Shown piece by piece: positions 21,306-35,000 of a stretch of DNA of 64,000 bases. The position numbers and the translations under genes were made by a program. Source of the DNA: Diogma glabrata (lineage: Eukaryota; Arthropoda; Insecta; Diptera; Cylindrotomidae); contig OY856187.1 of assembly GCA_963693315.1 (NCBI GenBank), positions 72,909,113 to 72,973,112 on the forward strand, given 5' to 3'. The notes under the pieces are model-generated. The model ran no database searches. It was given only the letters and a program-made list of their open reading frames with translations, and was not told the DNA's origin. Positions within the stretch are counted from its first letter, which is position 1. The number at the start of each line of letters is the position of its first letter.

Positions 21306-24300
21306 TTGATTATTTAAAACCACAAATTTTTTTATTAAATTATAAATTAACAACAATTAAAAAGTTTAAAACGAAAAAAAATTCAAATGTTTTCTTCATA
21401 GTTGTGCTAATTTTTAAATGAATGAATTTAATTACGAGAGTAAAATAAATTTTTTGTGTTATTTCCAGTGATTTTTTAACTCAAATATTTTATAATAAAC
21501 AAATAATATTTTGTAACGACACGAACAAATATTTAAGTTATGTAAATAATTTCAAAGTATAATGTGAAAACTTGCTGCCAAACTTTTTTCGTTATGAAAA
21601 ATTAATTTTTTCTTCAAACGTCAAATAATTAGGTCATCATTTGACTGAGCTGGCTACGGAGAAATGCAACTTCTCCGCTGGTGACAGTTTTACTTTTCCT
21701 TTTCCCTATATGTAGGGAAAAGTGTTACTATGATACCGTTAAAATAATAACACACAAAATATAAATTTAAACGCCATTTTTATTTGTTAAAACAATCGAA
21801 ACTACTCATACTTATAAATCTCGCCTTCTTAAATATTTATTGTATGCATAATTTAAAACTAGAACTGAGAATCAAAACCACAAAAACATGGCACATTTTA
21901 AAGCGTTTGAAGAAAAAATAACATATTTTATTTGGAGGAGAAGTAACTTTTCATAGCTTGCCTTCTATTACCCGCCTTACTGCGTTCGGCGCCATGAAAA
22001 GTCATACTTTTCCTCAGTATAAAATAATATACTTACTATTTAATTTATAAAATAGCCATAATTATATCTTTAGTTATAATCAAAGCCAAAACGTCATTTT
22101 TTGTTCATTTCTTTTTATACAGTCGCAGTGAGGGGGGAACTATTATTTTTTGTGGTAGCTTTTTTTCTTTTAGATACGCAATAATTGTATAATTTTGAAT
22201 GAAATTTAAGCACGTCTATGGGAAGGCATAACTGTTTCTCTGTGAGACAAAGAGAGGAAAACAAAAAGGCGGTTTGACATAAGACGAGTCACAACTAAAT
22301 ATTAGTTGTGGTGATCGGTTGTTAAATTAGAAATATCGTGAGTTGAATATTTGCAACATCGGCGTCGAATATAAAGAAATATATAAGCAGCTTTTATTAG
22401 AAATTCCTCTTAACAATTAAAGAAAACTGGTCAAAAGCGGTTTGTGAAAAGTCCTAAAACATTGTTTTATTTGATCTCAAACGTCAGTGTTTTGTTGTGA
22501 AAAGAGTTGTGCCATATTCTACGGGTTTCAACTCATACAGATCAACAATGGTATGCTATCAATAAAATTTCTTTGAAAAGAGAGAATATAACGGATATTG
22601 ATACCAGCTATAAACGCACGATTGGTTCTCTTGACAATTATCGAAACTTTTTCACTAATCTATTAGCTAATTTTGTCTGTTAACAAAAGAGTAATTTTTC
22701 AAGATATCACTAAATGCTTTGAAAAGGAAACGTATTAAAATTGTAAACCACTATCTATCTCTACAAGAACTCTTCTGAAACTTTACACTCTAATTATTAA
22801 AAGTAAAACAAACAAAACAACCTCAACAAAAAAAAATCTAATTATATTCTACTTGACGGCATGAATAATTTACAGAGTTTTTTTTGTACATCTGCATGCT
22901 ACCATATAACAACTCATCAAACTTGTATGTTTGACCATATAAAGTGTTGATAACATGAAATATGATTCAAGGGAAAATTATTTTATTATTCTTTTGTTTT
23001 TAAAATTATATCAAAATTTTTAATAAAATAACGAACACAAAATTATGGTTTAGATAGAAGAATGTTAATATTATTATAATAAAAATGGATCAAATTAGAA
23101 TATCCTTTAACATGTAAATGCTTTTAGTTTGTTGATCCATTTTTCTAAATAAAATATGATATCTATAAAAATTTCGAAAAGAGATTGTTTATAGTTTAAA
23201 TTAAAATATAAAACTTTTGAAAGTCCATTTTTTTAATCTAATCTGTGCCAAAAATAAAAAAAAGCAAAAAAAATATTCTGTTTTTAATATATGTATTTTC
23301 ATTATTATAATGAATGCTAGTCATTACACTTGAAACTTGAATAATCTTTGAAGGACTTTTGAAAAACAATTACGTACCCAGGAAATATAATAAGAGTTGA
23401 AAGATTATTTTACTCCAACTAATCTTATTTACTTGCTTCTGATAAAATAAATCAAATAATATTAACGAAACACAACAAGACAATTTCTTTATTAATACAA
23501 TTTTAATCTCATTTATGAATGCAGTAAAGATCATCATCATTATCTTCTTCAAATTTAAACCATTATTTCCTCTCTTTTGTTTCAAAGAACGAGTTGAAAA
23601 TTAGGCGACACATCTTTCTACATTTAAAACTTAATGTAACCAAATTAGGAAGACCCGTTGGATCTACAATAAAATCTCGATCGAAAAACACAAGATCTCC
23701 TATTCACTTTAACGTATTATATGTAAAGTTAAATATTTTCCAACTCACCATCAAAACCACTTTTGTCGTAATAAAAAACCAACAAAAAAACGGTGTCTAA
23801 CAACAAATGCCTTTAAACTATGACCAAAAATAAATGAAAAAAAAAACAAACAAGAAAAGCGAAGAGAAAATCCTAATTTCCTTTTAAAACTTTTTCTTTT
23901 CATCACCACAACAAAAAAAAAGCAGAATTATGAATATTATTATGGATACCAGTAAAAAAAACGGACCCTTAAGAAAAATTCTTTTGTTGTCTTTTATTAT
24001 TTGTATATATATATATTTTTTCTTGTTATATCTAACGTGTCACATAAAAAAATTATGAGATATGTTTAACTAAAGGAAAATATGGAAATGAGAAAAAAAA
24101 ATGTAATCATAATAATGAGATTTTCATTTTTCTTTTGTTTTGGGGAACAAAAACAATGGAATGAGGTATGAGTAAAAGTAAAGATTAAAGGAAATTAAAA
24201 AAAATGTGAAGATTATTGGGATTATCTCGGTTTCCTAGAGAGATTGTTCTTATAACTTCATTATATTATTTGAAATAACGATTCGTAACATAGAATACGG

Positions 24301-24640
24301 TAAGTGCTACGATTTCGTTTGATTTGGATAAATAAAGTACATATTAAATTTTCTTTTCAAATTTAAGGAATAGTATTTCTTGAGACTACTGTTGGTATAC
24401 TTGGTAAAAAATTATTAATATTGTTTTTATTGTAATTGGACCTATCCAATGAGTAGAGCTCTCTTCTAGAAAGGTAGGAAATGGAGACATCGCTCAGATG
24501 TTTTTTTTAGACTTCAACCTAGCATTCGATGCCCTTACAACCTCTCGTAATTTCAATCAATTTTTTTGTAGCCTTTAAAACTAACATTCTTACATAAACA
24601 TTTAAAGGAGGAAGTCCCAAAAAATGTATTAGCCCATCAT
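21306..24640. other. AT-rich stretch with small hairpins, no supported gene
   Basis: A GC-richer hairpin lies at about 21940-22016 (GGAGAAGTAACTTTTCAT pairing with ATGAAAAGTCATACTTTTCC). A 13-bp perfect inverted pair, AAAAATGGATCAA at 23081-23093 with its complement at 23132-23144, is also present. A 68-codon frame at 23594-23800 contains LGRPVGSTIKSRSK, which resembles an AT-hook word, but nothing else supports it. Confidence 0.45.
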
Positions 24641-25278
24641 AGACTATGTGATTGAAGGTAATAGAATACCTGGCTTATTGCATCTAAAACTTATTCCTAC
24701 CTAGAAAGTGATGCTGTTTTGGGTTGAAATGAACAAATATCAATCATCCTCCGTCTGTTGTACCCCACTTTGAAATAGTTCAACAAGTTTAAGGCTCTTG
24801 CTACAGCTTGTTTACTAGATGTGCAATAACAGGCCGCTTCAAATCGGTAATATATAGTCATCCCTTTAACAGATACTGTATTTTTCATATTTGTTATACT
24901 TCTTCTTAGGATCCAATAAGATTGGATGATTTCAGCTGCCTTCCAATAAATTAACTTTTTTTGATCCACAATCACCACTTCCTTCAAATGACATGTTAAA
25001 AAAAGTAATCTACAGATCGTATATCAATCATTCTAATTTTATCACATTATCTAATTAAATACCAATTTAGTTTTTGGGCAGGTCGACTAACACCTAAATA
25101 AAGCAACATTTTCTAGTTAAATTGGAATTTTCTGCTTTTCAGCATCAAAACCAATAATTGATCCTAAAACTGTTTTTGATTTACTACATCATTTACATTT
25201 TATTCTTCTCTAGGCAGTAATGAGCATGCAGTTGGTTCAAGATCAAAGCATAATAATCATTAACTTCCAAAGAGTCGC
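24641..25278. other. Stretch with one unassigned minus-strand frame
   Basis: A 96-codon minus frame (24697-24987) is less AT-rich than its surroundings but has no domain I recognise. It could be a decayed transposon piece. I do not call it a gene. Confidence 0.3.
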
Positions 25279-25340
25279 GTGCCTAGAGTGGTTGCCGGCC
25301 ATACTCAGTTTGTGAGTTCGGATCTACCTCCTCAGCCAAT
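25279..25340 (+). ncRNA. tRNA-like segment, possible SINE head
   Basis: TGCCTAGAGTGG (25280-25291) resembles a polymerase III A box and GAGTTCGGATC (25314-25324) a B box. The spacing is about ten bases shorter than in a real tRNA and no cloverleaf closes. At best this is a degenerate tRNA-derived SINE promoter; it may be chance. Confidence 0.18.
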
Positions 25341-25488
25341 TGCAAATGCTGAAATGCACTCGATAAGTTTCAAAAAGGTGCAAATAAAAGGGATTCTAAC
25401 GACCATAAAACACACAAGGTCATCACCACCACCGCATCATCATCGATACGGATTATATCATTTATATTTTTATATTAAGTCCAAATAG

Positions 25489-26126
25489 GAAAAACCATTA
25501 AATACGACAATTTCAAGTTTTTCATTCAAATTAAATCACGATATTCTCAAAAAAATTAAATATATTCAGTTACTTTGATTACAATTTTTTTTCTTAATTA
25601 AATTAGTAATAAACTTTCAATGGATAAATATTTTTTTTAATTTTTTAAACATTTAAATAAATCTGTTCAACACAAGCAACATTGATTTCATTAAGTTAAT
25701 TAAAATTCATTAAATAAATTCAAATTCATTAAATTACATTAAAAATTTCACATTACACAAAACGATCTATCTTAAAATATGATCGTGCAAATAAATATGA
25801 AACATTGAAGGACAAAACTTATTTCTTTATTGAAATTTATTTATTAATTAATTGAGATTTATTTCTTAACTAATTTAATTAAATCATTAAAATTTGGTTA
25901 ACTAAATTCTCATCGAAGGACATTTTTTCCTAATTTTTTTATTTTAATTTAATTATAATTGAAATTGTTGAGATTATGTACATTTAATTATGTGCATTTA
26001 ATTTAAAAACGTTAACTAAAAGTTCTAAATTTTTAATAAAACTAAAAATTTATTTGACTTCATTCTCATCGACTGCCATTATAATATTTTAACGAATCAA
26101 AAAAAACGTTTGTTCTTTATTTTTAA
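25489..26126. other. AT-rich stretch without recognisable features
   Basis: Low-complexity runs of ATTAAAT/TTAATTA type. Two words of TCATCGA(A/C) type (near 25910 and 26066) recur near 28248 and 28603 and may mark remnants of one old repeat. Confidence 0.4.
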
Positions 26127-26245
26127 TTAACTGAATGAATTTTTGTGATATAAAATCACTCCGATGGAAGTCGAAATCCCATCATGAATAATAAGACGGA
26201 ACCTAACAAAATATGGTGTGCAATTTATGAATAATTTTTTTGATA
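26127..26245 (+). repeat. Dispersed repeat, first copy (partner at 27975-28065)
   Basis: It contains GTGATATAAAATCACTCCGA, with TGGAAGT following, and further on CCTAACAAAATATGGTGTGC leading to AATTTATGAA. The partner near 27990-28060 has the first word in the same orientation but the second in reverse complement, so the two copies differ by an internal inversion. Confidence 0.6.
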
Positions 26246-26490
26246 TCCATACAATCTTCGATCGATTTAGTTTCGAACCGATAAGAATTTTATAAAAGTA
26301 CATCATTCTCAACAGGGCTAGCCAACTAGATATATTACCAAAAAACGGTTAACGCTTATAAACCAAAATTGGTCTAGTGTTCTAGCGAAATATAAGAAAA
26401 CAAAATTTCATAAACATACACCGAAAGAGAAAATCTTGGTTGAATCAAACATGTTGCATTGTTAATCGAACATTAAGTGAAAATTGGGGA

Positions 26491-26793
26491 ATTAAATACG
26501 TTTGTGATTAAATCAACCAACGCTATTTAAATTAACAATTTAAACGTTGTTGATATATTTTTATTATAAGTATCACAAACATATTTGATTTCATTTTCGA
26601 GCAACAGTGCCGTTTTTGATTTAATTTTCAATTGACTACAAACATGGTAAATTAAAAATTAGACAATTGAAAATAGTAAAAATAGTAATATTGAATACGT
26701 TTGGGATAGAATCAAACAATACTCCGTATTTGAATTGACTATTCAGTCGTTGTTGATAAATTTTTTGATAAGTATCACAAACATATTTGATTT
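26491..26793 (+). repeat. Direct duplication of a ~105-bp segment
   Basis: Copies at 26491-26597 and 26691-26793 share AAATACGTTTGTGAT-type starts, CGTTGTTGATA in the middle, and AAGTATCACAAACATATTTG at the end. They are separated by about 93 bp. No coding potential. Confidence 0.65.
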
Positions 26794-26980
26794 TAGCATG
26801 TATGAAATGTTAATGAAACACAAACGGTGTACAGCTATCACGAACATGTTCCAATTTCTAAGAAATATGACGTCGCCTAAATTATATTATTATAGACCAG
26901 TTATTTACATATATTGGTTTGTACATCTTTGTTTTGTTTTTGCTGCTATCGATGTTTGTATGGGTTCGTTTTTTTCGTAA

Positions 26981-27974
26981 ATATAATATTCAAAATTTTT
27001 TATAATAGAAGTATGTATTTCGCATCAAACCCGACAAACATTTTTATGCATGAAGATAGCGTTCGTATATTTAAGTTCTAAATAGGAAATGTATGAGTGT
27101 GATTTTGTTTGTAAAGGATGCGTCCATTTCAAAAAGACCAAAATTCAGAAATCAAACAATTTAAATACATATTTGAATTATGTGTAGAAAATAATACTTA
27201 TTTTCCATAATTTTCTCAATATTATGAAAAATTAAATTAAAATATCGATAAATCGACATGAAACGAAACAAATAAAAAATATTAAAAATATATAATAATT
27301 TGTTTAAATCACTAAAATTAATTATCGAAAAGGCCTATTTGTTTAACGATATTGTTGTTATTACTTTCACTGAAAAATTCCTTTCGCACATAATGTTATA
27401 TGCAAATAATATTAAAATTATTCAAATCAATTAAATACATGTAAATTATTTCCCAAACTAAAATGGTAAATAAATCCAGCCATTTTAGAATATTTAAAAA
27501 ACTTTTTATTTTTCTATTCTTATTTTTTCTTTTCTTTTGTTTATTATTTTTCTTTATTTTTGTTTATTAGTTTCTCCTCGTTTTTATTTTAACAAACACA
27601 ATAATTCTCAAACAAAAACATGAACAAACTACTTAATTCAGCTATGATTTGTGATTGTTTGAACACGAAATATGATCACGCCATTGTTGATTTAAACAAC
27701 GAAAATTGTTACGTTTTTCAAAATAAATTGATAATGCTACATTGGTTAAAATAACAATGTTCATGTTAGACGCAAAATCAAACAAGCTTTGTAGTTGATT
27801 CTATCAACGTTTTTTTCGGTGTATATTTATTAGATTCAGGTTTAGTCAATTTATTTCTCTTGTTGATTATTATTGTTGTTATACTCTAAACAAGTTAGAA
27901 TTGGAACACAAACTTGTATCGGCGAGAGGAAGATGGCCATCTTCACTTGTGTCTATCGACACATTATCTCCAAT
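26981..27974. other. AT-rich stretch without recognisable features
   Basis: No gene or repeat worth naming was seen. Confidence 0.45.
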
Positions 27975-28065
27975 GAATTCAATGAATTGTTTGTGATATA
28001 ACATCACTCCGATGGAAGTTATCCCAAAAAAAATTTCATAAATTGCACACAATATTTTGTTAGAT
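27975..28065 (+). repeat. Dispersed repeat, second copy with internal inversion
   Basis: It carries GTGATATAACATCACTCCGA in plus orientation. AAATTGCACACAATATTTTG follows, which is the complement of the second half of the copy at 26127-26245. Confidence 0.6.
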
Positions 28066-28093
28066 TGAGTATTATTCTTTATTTTGTTTAAAA

Positions 28094-29095
28094 AAAACTT
28101 CAACTAATTTGCCACAAAAAACATGAAAATTGACTAATTTTTCTAATTTTGAACAACGATTAATTTCACCAGATTTTTTTTATAAAAAAATAAATTCTTT
28201 TATATGAAATAAACAAAAAAATTGATTGTGTTATTCCAATAATTCCGATCGACGCCCATTTTTACTTTCCAATCATTGTTAATTCAAATAACGCTAATAG
28301 AGTTTACTAAAACATTCAATTTTTCTTATTAAACTAATTTAACTAAAGAATTGCTCTATTAAAAATTTCTAATAAACTTCACTAAATTTTAGTAAATCTA
28401 TAAATTTCACTATTAAATGACTAATTATATTTTCTAAACTTTTCTAATTTATTTTAATCAAACTATAAATTTTGATTTAACAAAAAAAAATTGTTGTGAA
28501 AAAAAATTAAATGAATCTCAAAACACTTGTTATGAAGAACTTTTCTACTAAAAAAATTACCTTATGTTTGACATTGACGAACTGTTTTACTCCATTAATT
28601 CCGATGGACTGCCACACATCATATACTTTTACAAGTACATATGTGCATTAATTGACGTAAGCCAAAAGCAAACATTGAAAGGCAAGCACTAATAAGGGTT
28701 TACATCACTAGCATCTGATCGGTAAAATTATATTCCAACGCAGATACTAGATAGTAATCTAGAGAAAACCGCTTCGCAACAACATCGTCACTTCCTACCT
28801 TTTTAGCCAGTTTAGCCCAGTTGATAACGCGCCCACCTTCTAACTCTAGTGTACCGGTTTCAATTCGCGACTTAGACCACTTAACTTTGTTTAAATGTGA
28901 GTTTTCAGGCCTGGTCAACAATTACTAGTTCTGAATGTAAATAAAAAGAAAAAAGGTAAACATGATATCTGGGGATATTCAAAGTTATTGAGTTAAGTTA
29001 TGCGATCCAATACCAAATATGTTAATTGGATTCATAAAAAAATGTTTTTTACTTCTCAAATTCGTTGTATTCTGCAACCCAGTTCATAACCCATA
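28094..29095. other. AT-rich stretch, one unassigned minus frame
   Basis: A 73-codon minus frame (28700-28921) has a more protein-like composition and lower AT than its neighbours but no recognisable domain. It could be a transposon relic. Confidence 0.35.
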
Positions 29096-32000
29096 ATTCA
29101 AATAATTCATATAATTCATGTAATTCATATAATTCCTATAATTCATAATTCACAAAATTCATATAACTCATAATTCATGCTCATATAATTCAAAAATCAT
29201 AATTCATATAAATCATATAATTCATAATTTATAATTCATAATTCATAATTCATAATTTATAATTCATAATTCATAATTCATAATTCATAATTCATAATTC
29301 ATAATTCATAATTCATAATTCATAATTCATAATTCATAATTCATTATTCATAATTCATAATTCATTATTCATAATTCATAATTCATAATTCATAATTCAT
29401 AATTCATAATTCATAATTCATAATTCATAATTCATAATTCATAATTCATAATTCATAATTCATAATTCATAATTCATAATTCATAATTCATAATTCATAA
29501 TTCATAATTCATAATTCATAATTCATAATTCATAATTCATAATTCATAATTCATAATTCATAATTCATAATTCATAATTCATAATTCATAATTCATAATT
29601 CATAATTCATAATTCATAATTCATAATTCATAATTCATAATTCATAATTCATAATTCATAATTCATAATTCATAATTCATAATTCATAATTCATAATTCA
29701 TAATTCATAATTCATAATTCATAATTCATAATTCATAATTCATAATTCATAATTCATAATTCATAATTCATAATTCATAATTCATAATTCATAATTCATA
29801 ATTCATAATTCATAATTCATAATTCATAATTCATAATTCATAATTCATAATTCATAATTCATAATTCATAATTCATAATTCATAATTCATAATTCATAAT
29901 TCATAATTCATAATTCATAATTCATAATTCATAATTCATAATTCATAATTCATAATTCATAATTCATAATTCATAATTCATAATTCATAATTCATAATTC
30001 ATAATTCATAATTCATAATTCATAATTCATAATTCATAATTCATAATTCATAATTCATAATTCATAATTCATAATTCATAATTCATAATTCATAATTCAT
30101 AATTCATAATTCATAATTCATAATTCATAATTCATAATTCATAATTCATAATTCATAATTCATAATTCATAATTCATAATTCATAATTCATAATTCATAA
30201 TTCATAATTCATAATTCATAATTCATAATTCATAATTCATAATTCATAATTCATAATTCATAATTCATAATTCATAATTCATAATTCATAATTCATAATT
30301 CATAATTCATAATTCATAATTCATAATTCATAATTCATAATTCATAATTCATAATTCATAATTCATAATTCATAATTCATAATTCATAATTCATAATTCA
30401 TAATTCATAATTCATAATTCATAATTCATAATTCATAATTCATAATTCATAATTCATAATTCATAATTCATAATTCATAATTCATAATTCATAATTCATA
30501 ATTCATAATTCATAATTCATAATTCATAATTCATAATTCATAATTCATAATTCATAATTCATAATTCATAATTCATAATTCATAATTCATAATTCATAAT
30601 TCATAATTCATAATTCATAATTCATAATTCATAATTCATAATTCATAATTCATAATTCATAATTCATAATTCATAATTCATAATTCATAATTCATAATTC
30701 ATAATTCATAATTCATAATTCATAATTCATAATTCATAATTCATAATTCATAATTCATAATTCATAATTCATAATTCATAATTCATAATTCATAATTCAT
30801 AATTCATAATTCATAATTCATAATTCATAATTCATAATTCATAATTCATAATTCATAATTCATAATTCATAATTCATAATTCATAATTCATAATTCATAA
30901 TTCATAATTCATAATTCATAATTCATAATTCATAATTCATAATTCATAATTCATAATTCATAATTCATAATTCATAATTCATAATTCATAATTCATAATT
31001 CATAATTCATAATTCATAATTCATAATTCATAATTCATAATTCATAATTCATAATTCATAATTCATAATTCATAATTCATAATTCATTATTCATAATTCA
31101 TAATTCATAATTCATAATTCATAATTCATAATTCATAATTCATAATTCATAATTCATAATTCATAATTCATAATTCATAATTCATAATTCATAATTCATA
31201 ATTCATAATTCATAATTCATAATTCATAATTCATAATTCATAATTCATAATTCATAATTCATAATTCATAATTCATAATTCATAATTCATAATTCATAAT
31301 TCATAATTCATAATTCATAATTCATAATTCATAATTCATAATTCATAATTCATAATTCATAATTCATAATTCATAATTCATAATTCATAATTCATAATTC
31401 ATAATTCATAATTCATAATTCATAATTCATAATTCATAATTCATAATTCATAATCCATAATTCATAATTCATAATTCATAATTCATAATTCATAATTCAT
31501 AATTCATAATTCATAATTCATAATTCATAATTCATAATTCATAATTCATAATTCATAATTCATAATTCATAATTCATAATTCATAATTCATAATTCATAA
31601 TTCATAATTCATAATTCATAATTCATAATTCATAATTCATAATTCATAATTCATAATTCATAATTCATAATTCATAATTCATAATTCATAATTCATAATT
31701 CATAATTCATAATTCATAATTCATAACTCATAATTCATAATTCATAATTCATAATTCATAATTCATAATTCATAATTCATAATTCATAATTCATAATTCA
31801 TAATTCATAATTCATAATTCATAATTCATAATTCATAATTCATAATTCATAATTCATAATTCATAATTCATAATTCATAATTCATAATTCATAATTCATA
31901 ATTCATAATTCATAATTCATAATTCATAATTCATAATGCATAATGCATAATTCATAATTCATAATTCATAATTCATAATTCATAATGCATAATTCATAAT

Positions 32001-35000
32001 GCATAATGCATAATTCATAATGCATAATTCATAATTCATAATTCATAATTCATAATTCATAATTCATAATTCATAATTCATAATTCATAATTCATAATTC
32101 ATAATTCATAATTCATAATTCATAATTCATAATTCATAATTCATAATTCATAATTCATAATTCATAATTCATAATTCATAATTCATAATTCATAATTCAT
32201 AATTCATAATTCATAATTCATAATTCATAATTCATAATTCATAATTCATAATTCATAATTCATAATTCATAATTCATAATTCATAATTCATAATTCATAA
32301 TTCATAATTCATAATTCATAATTCATAATTCATAATTCATAATTCATAATTCATAATTCATAATTCATAATTCATAATTCATAATTCATAATTCATAATT
32401 CATAATTCATAATTCATAATTCATAATTCATAATTCATAATTCATAATTCATAATTCATAATTCATAATTCATAATTCATAATTCATAATTCATAATTCA
32501 TAATTCATAATTCATAATTCATAATTCATAATTCATAATTCATAATTCATAATTCATAATTCATAATTCATAATTCATAATCCATAATTCAAAATTCGTA
32601 ATTCATAATTCATAATTCATAATTTATAATTCATAATTCATAATTCATAATTCATAATTCATAATTCATAATTCATAATTCATAATTCATAATTCATAAT
32701 TCATAATTCATAATTCATAATTCATAATTCATAATTCATAATTCATAATTCATAATTCATAATTCATAATTCATAATTCATAATTCATAATTCATAATTC
32801 ATAATTCATAATTCATAATTCATAATTCATAATTCATAATTCATAATTCATAATTCATAATTCATAATTCATAATTCATAATTCATAATTCATAATTCAT
32901 AATTCATAATTCATAATTCATAATTCATAATTCATAATTCATAATTCATAATTCATAATTCATAATTTATAATTCATAATTCATAATTTATAATTTATAA
33001 TTTATAATTTATAATTCATAATTCATAATTCATAATTCATAATTCATAATTCATAATTCATAATTCATAATTCATAATTCATAATTCATAATTCATAATT
33101 CATAATTCATAATTCATAATTCATAATTCATAATTCATAATTCATAATTCATAATTCATAATTCATAATTCATAATTCATAATTCATAATTCATAATTCA
33201 TAATTCATAATTCATAATTCATAATTCATAATTCATAATTCATAATTCATAATTCATAATTCATAATTCATAATTCATAATTCATAATTCATAATTCATA
33301 ATTCATAATTCATAATTCATAATTCATAATTCATAATTCATAATTCATAATTCATAATTCATAATTCATAATTCATAATTCATAATTCATAATTCATAAT
33401 TCATAATTCATAATTCATAATTCATAATTCATAATTCATAATTCATAATTCATAATTCATAATTCATAATTCATAATTCATAATTCATAATTCATAATTC
33501 ATAATTCATAATTCATAATTCATAATTCATAATTCATAATTCATAATTCATAATTCATAATTCATAATTCATAATTCATAATTCATAATTCATAATTCAT
33601 AATTCATAATTCATAATTCATAATTCATAATTCATAATTCATAATTCATAATTCATAATTCATAATTCATAATTCATAATTCATAATTCATAATTCATAA
33701 TTCATAATTCATAATTCATAATTCATAATTCATAATTCATAATTCATAATTCATAATTCATAATTCATAATTCATAATTCATAATTCATAATTCATAATT
33801 CATAATTCATAATTCATAATTCATAATTCATAATTCATAATTCATAATTCATAATTCATAATTCATAATTCATAATTCATAATTCATAATTCATAATTCA
33901 TAATTCATAATTCATAATTCATAATTCATAATTCATAATTCATAATTCATAATTCATAATTCATAATTCATAATTCATAATTCATAATTCATAATTCATA
34001 ATTCATAATTCATAATTCATAATTCATAATTCATAATTCATAATTCATAATTCATAATTCATAATTCATAATTCATAATTCATAATTCATAATTCATAAT
34101 TCATAATTCATAATTCATAATTCATAATTCATAATTCATAATTCATAATTCATAATTCATAATTCATAATTCATAATTCATAATTCATAATTCATAATTC
34201 ATAATTCATAATTCATAATTCATAATTCATAATTCATAATTCATAATTCATAATTCATAATTCATAATTCATAATTCATAATTCATAATTCATAATTCAT
34301 AATTCATAATTCATAATTCATAATTCATAATTCATAATTCATAATTCATAATTCATAATTCATAATTCATAATTCATAATTCATAATTCATAATTCATAA
34401 TTCATAATTCATAATTCATAATTCATAATTCATAATTCATAATTCATAATTCATAATTCATAATTCATAATTCATAATTCATAATTCATAATTCATAATT
34501 CATAATTCATAATTCATAATTCATAATTCATAATTCATAATTCATAATTCATAATTCATAATTCATAATTCATAATTCATAATTCATAATTCATAATTCA
34601 TAATTCATAATTCATAATTCATAATTCATAATTCATAATTCATAATTCATAATTCATAATTCATAATTCATAATTCATAATTCATAATTCATAATTCATA
34701 ATTCATAATTCATAATTCATAATTCATAATTCATAATTCATAATTCATAATTCATAATTCATAATTCATAATTCATAATTCATAATTCATAATTCATAAT
34801 TCATAATTCATAATTCATAATTCATAATTCATAATTTCATAATTCATAATTCATAATTCATAATTCATAATTCATAATTCATAATTCATAATTCATAATT
34901 CATAATTCATAATTCATAATTCATAATTCATAATTCATAATTCATAATTCATAATTCATAATTCATAATTCATAATTCATAATTCATAATTCATAATTCA

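Noticed and set aside
28790..28870. tRNA-like words (TGGGCTAAACTGG on minus)
   Set aside because: No B box at the right distance and no cloverleaf could be drawn.
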